From assembly GCA_023488835.1 (NCBI GenBank), contig JAMDCS010000038.1, forward strand, positions 1 to 6,513: DNA of 6,513 bases, given 5' to 3'. Positions 4,597 to 6,513 of this stretch are shown here, piece by piece. The translations under genes and the position numbers were made by a program. The notes beneath the pieces are model-generated. The model searched no databases, was not told the origin of the DNA, and was given only the letters and a program-made list of their open reading frames with translations. This DNA is from Candidatus Bathyarchaeota archaeon. GTDB taxonomy: Archaea > Thermoproteota > Bathyarchaeia > Bathyarchaeales > UBA233. The stretch's first letter is position 1. Each line of letters starts with the position of its first letter.

Positions 4597-5109
4597 ATGA
4601 ATAAACAAAAAATAATACTACTTACCCTGTGCTTCTTAGTTGTTCTACCGATAGTTAGCACTGCCTATGCTGATACACCTGCTTCTGCCGCGTCGATAAA
4701 CGCCAAAGACAACGCTGCGGGAACTGGTCCCGCCATTTCAGAATGCCAAGTTGGGACAACACTTTGGCTGTTCTGGACACAATCCCCCAGCACCGACACA
4801 ACAGTAGAAATAAAAATCTACGCTCCAGATGGCACCTTGGTGCATGATGTTGCTAATCTTCATCAGAGCGATTCAGGAACAGATTTGCTAAAATTCACAG
4901 CCGCCCAAACTGGAATTTACTATATTGTTGTTCTCGGAGCTTACAATGTTGTTATAGGTTCAGAACTAATTGCTGCACAGACCATCCTTGTTTTACCTGA
5001 AAGCCAATTTGGCGGGTTAGCTTTGGCTACGGCAGTTTTTGCAGCGTTTGGCGCCTTTAGCGTTTACAAGACACGGCATAAAAAATCCGTTATAATTCCA
5101 AATTCGTAA
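4597..5109 (+). CDS. Secreted, membrane-anchored surface protein, 170 aa
   Basis: Residues 1-26 are a signal peptide: basic NKQK, a hydrophobic core (IILLTLCFLVVLPIV), and AYA followed by DT as the probable cleavage site. The exported part (27-133) is rich in Thr, Ser and Ala. Its strand-forming pieces (TTVEIKIYAPDGTLVHDV, LLKFTAAQTGIYYIVVLGAY) suggest a single beta-sandwich resembling the pre-peptidase C-terminal type. The tail has PES (134-136), a hydrophobic segment (139-157) and a basic cluster (KTRHKK, 158-163). That is the three-part layout of archaeal sorting tails such as PEF- or PGF-CTERM, though the motif is not a clear match and may simply be a membrane anchor. ATG 4597 is preceded weakly by AAGGA at 4581-4585. 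A long structured leader lies upstream and glycosyltransferases downstream. No named family is recognised. Confidence 0.82.
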   Translation: MNKQKIILLTLCFLVVLPIVSTAYADTPASAASINAKDNAAGTGPAISECQVGTTLWLFWTQSPSTDTTVEIKIYAPDGTLVHDVANLHQSDSGTDLLKFTAAQTGIYYIVVLGAYNVVIGSELIAAQTILVLPESQFGGLALATAVFAAFGAFSVYKTRHKKSVIIPNS

Positions 5110-5130
5110 TATTAGGTACCCGTAATAATG

Positions 5131-5140
5131 GATATATTAA
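5131..5140 (+). promoter_or_regulatory. Box A promoter of the GT2 gene
   Basis: GATATATTAA is a good box A-like match. Transcription would start about 25 bp downstream (near 5160-5166), which leaves only about 10 nt before ATG 5174. This excludes TTG 5144 as the normal start and suggests a nearly leaderless mRNA, since no ribosome site is visible. Confidence 0.6.
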
Positions 5141-5173
5141 TACTTGATACTTGGTTTGCTACGGCGAACAAAC

Positions 5174-6013
5174 ATGAGCAAATGGCGACAAACAACAAAA
5201 CAAACCACAGTAATAATGGATAAAAAAACAAGCGCTTACATTAGAAGCACTTTTAACATTCAACCCATCGACGGAGCACCCTACCCATTGACACAACAAT
5301 CAGCAGCCCCCGACGTAAGCATCATAATCCCCACCTACTGCGAAGAAGAAACCATCGCCGAAGTCCTGCAACGGGTAATAAAAGTCAGTTGGTCGCTGGG
5401 CAACACAGAAATCATCGTTGTAGACGATGGATCAACAGACCACACTGCAGAAAAAGTCGCAGCATTCCCATTCGTCAAATACCTACGACACCAAAACAAC
5501 CTGGGCAAAGGCGCAGCCATACGAACAGGCATCAAAAACGCACGCGGAAAAATCCTCGTAATCCAAGACGCCGATTTAGAATACTTACCCGAATACATCC
5601 CCGCCCTAGTGAAACCCATATCTGAAGGTCCAATGGACATAGTTTACGGCTCAAGATTCAAAGGCAAACCAGAAGGAATGAGTTTCTCCCACTTCGTCGG
5701 AAACTCAATACTATCAGGTGTTGCAAGATTCCTATACAACATACAAATCACAGACATCATGACAGGACAAAAAGCATTCAAAAAATCCATACTAAACTCC
5801 GCCGAACTAGAAGAAAACGGCTTCGCAGTTGAAATAGAAATAACCTGCAAAGGATTCAACAAAGACAAAAAATTTACAGAAATCCCAATCCCCTACACAT
5901 ACAGACGCTACGGCGTCTCAAAAATCGCATACATCGATGGCCTCAGGAGCCTCGTTAAACTGTTCACAATTTTCTTAATAACAGACACTACAAACCAGCC
6001 AAAACCCGCCTAA
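5174..6013 (+). CDS. Family 2 glycosyltransferase, dolichol-phosphate-sugar synthase type, 279 aa
   Basis: This GT-A enzyme probably transfers a sugar from a nucleotide donor to a polyprenyl phosphate at the inner membrane face, supplying N-glycan or surface-polysaccharide assembly. Counting from ATG 5174, VSIIIPTYCEEETI (48-61) is the donor-binding start, VVDDGSTD (82-89) holds the nucleotide-binding Asp pair, NNLGKGAAIRTGI (108-120) is typical of the family, QDADLEY (131-137) is the metal-binding DxD, GSRF (159-162) follows, and MTGQKAF (196-202) and GFAVEIEI (216-223) match the acceptor-side motifs of DPM1/ALG5-like enzymes. A hydrophobic stretch near the C-terminus (KLFTIFLIT) may touch the membrane, but there is no long transmembrane domain. 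About 45 residues precede the catalytic domain. ATG 5174 is chosen from the box A position; ATG 5216 is possible. A GT4-type gene follows after 107 bp. Confidence 0.93.
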   Translation: MSKWRQTTKQTTVIMDKKTSAYIRSTFNIQPIDGAPYPLTQQSAAPDVSIIIPTYCEEETIAEVLQRVIKVSWSLGNTEIIVVDDGSTDHTAEKVAAFPFVKYLRHQNNLGKGAAIRTGIKNARGKILVIQDADLEYLPEYIPALVKPISEGPMDIVYGSRFKGKPEGMSFSHFVGNSILSGVARFLYNIQITDIMTGQKAFKKSILNSAELEENGFAVEIEITCKGFNKDKKFTEIPIPYTYRRYGVSKIAYIDGLRSLVKLFTIFLITDTTNQPKPA

Positions 6014-6015
6014 CA

Positions 6016-6050
6016 CCAGATTTGGAATACAGGCAATGCCTGTTTTCTGG
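6016..6050 (+). terminator. Hairpin after the GT2 gene, possible terminator
   Basis: CCAGA (6016-6020) pairs with TCTGG (6046-6050), and inside it ACAGGCA (6029-6035) with TGCCTGT (6037-6043), realistically closing as a 5-bp stem on a 5-nt loop. A short TTTT follows the inner stem. It begins three bases after the stop codon, so termination or 3'-end processing is plausible. The T run is short for archaeal termination. Confidence 0.4.
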
Positions 6051-6109
6051 CAACCCGTGGCAAAGTCCCTAATACCTTCCTCTTTACATTGATTTCGATT
6101 GAAAGTTTT

Positions 6110-6114
6110 GAGGT
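6110..6114 (+). promoter_or_regulatory. Ribosome binding site for the GTG start at 6121
   Basis: GAGGT lies 6 nt before GTG 6121, complementary to the 16S rRNA tail. With the conserved N-terminal strand beginning immediately (MKLCFTSHRY), it fixes GTG as the start. Confidence 0.65.
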
Positions 6115-6120
6115 CCCAAA

Positions 6121-6513
6121 GTGAAACTTTGTTTTACAAGCCACCGTTATGCGCCCCAAGTTGGCGGCTACGAGAACCAAATAAAGCTGCTCGCTGAACA
6201 CCTCAGCAAATATTTCCCTGTCAAAGTGGTCACTTTCAATTTAACCAGCAGCCCCGCAGCGGAATCAATCAACAACGTTGAAGTTTATCGAGTGAAGCCT
6301 CAACTAGTCTTCTTTCGTGTCCCATTTTCGACCGTTTACCTTAAAAAAATCGGCGAAATGGACTTCGACTTGCTGCATGCACACGGTTTTGTGCCCATAG
6401 TTTCCGACCTCAGCATCATATATGCAAAGTCAAAGAACAAGACGACTGTTTACACCCATCACTTTGATGGAAATGTCCAAGACGCCAAAGCCATGAACAA
6501 CCTCGCCCAACTC
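6121..6513 (+). CDS. GT4-type glycosyltransferase, N-terminal 131 aa (cut by window end)
   Basis: The frame stays open to the last base, so only the N-terminal Rossmann half of a GT-B enzyme is present. It begins with the first strand and glycine loop, MKLCFTSHRYAPQVGGYE; the GGYE at 15-18 corresponds to the GG(x)E loop of the family. An amphipathic helix (NQIKLLAEHLSKYF) and second strand (PVKVVTF) follow. FDLLHAHGF (82-90) has the usual HxHG-like acceptor-site motif, and TTVYTHHFDG (108-117) matches the strand ending in TxH in GT4 proteins. Donor and acceptor cannot be read from this half. The family usually runs 350-420 residues, so roughly two thirds lie outside the window. It lies 107 bp after the GT2 gene on the same strand, consistent with a joint role in glycan assembly, though a hairpin separates them. 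Confidence 0.88.
   Translation, partial: MKLCFTSHRYAPQVGGYENQIKLLAEHLSKYFPVKVVTFNLTSSPAAESINNVEVYRVKPQLVFFRVPFSTVYLKKIGEMDFDLLHAHGFVPIVSDLSIIYAKSKNKTTVYTHHFDGNVQDAKAMNNLAQL

Noticed and set aside
5144..5173. N-terminal extension of the GT2 protein from TTG 5144
   Set aside because: It lies upstream of the start site predicted from the box A element at 5131-5140.
5389..5625. Plus-strand frame of 78 codons inside the GT2 gene
   Set aside because: It lies out of frame within the best-conserved glycosyltransferase motifs and encodes an Arg/Pro-rich low-complexity product.

Overview
The window looks archaeal, most like a Bathyarchaeia-type (Thermoproteota) genome fragment. The clues are box A-like promoter elements (a clear one before tRNA-Asn), T-tract terminators, several TTG/GTG or leaderless-type starts, a zinc-ribbon tyrosine recombinase of a kind I associate with uncultured Thermoproteota, and a surface protein with an archaeal sorting-like tail. 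The taxon is inferred from family resemblance, not from a marker gene.

Left part (1-1873), accessory in character. The window opens inside a coding region (2-349) whose low-complexity tail is built from GGAACA units in both orientations, as in some plasmid or virus replication proteins. It runs into an exact 237-bp palindrome (339-575; 118-bp arms around one unpaired base). The right arm holds the ribosome binding site and first 20 codons of a 63-residue zinc-ribbon protein (515-706). That gene ends with TAG, and in the same frame the next codon, TTG, starts a tyrosine recombinase/integrase (707-1873). The integrase has an N-terminal zinc ribbon, but Asp sits where the first catalytic Arg is expected.

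Middle part (1874-4056), chromosomal in character. It holds a radical SAM protein with a cobalamin-binding-like N-terminal half (2004-3479), an intronless tRNA-Asn(GTT) with encoded CCA (3537-3613) and its box A promoter and T-rich terminator, and a 76-residue protein of unknown function (3826-4056). Base and codon use change sharply inside the radical SAM gene near 2700.

Right part (4057-6513). A 540-bp stretch without a convincing gene holds T-tract terminators, a promoter-like element and two strong RNA hairpins that probably form the leader of a small secreted, membrane-anchored protein (4597-5109). Then come a GT2 glycosyltransferase of the dolichol-phosphate-sugar synthase type (5174-6013) and the start of a GT4-type glycosyltransferase (6121 to the window end). 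These three suggest a cell-envelope or protein-glycosylation neighbourhood, although each gene seems to have its own expression signals.

The observations most worth checking are the giant palindrome with its four symmetric decamers, the same-frame TAG/TTG junction, the integrase with altered catalytic residues, and the structured leader at 4361-4499.
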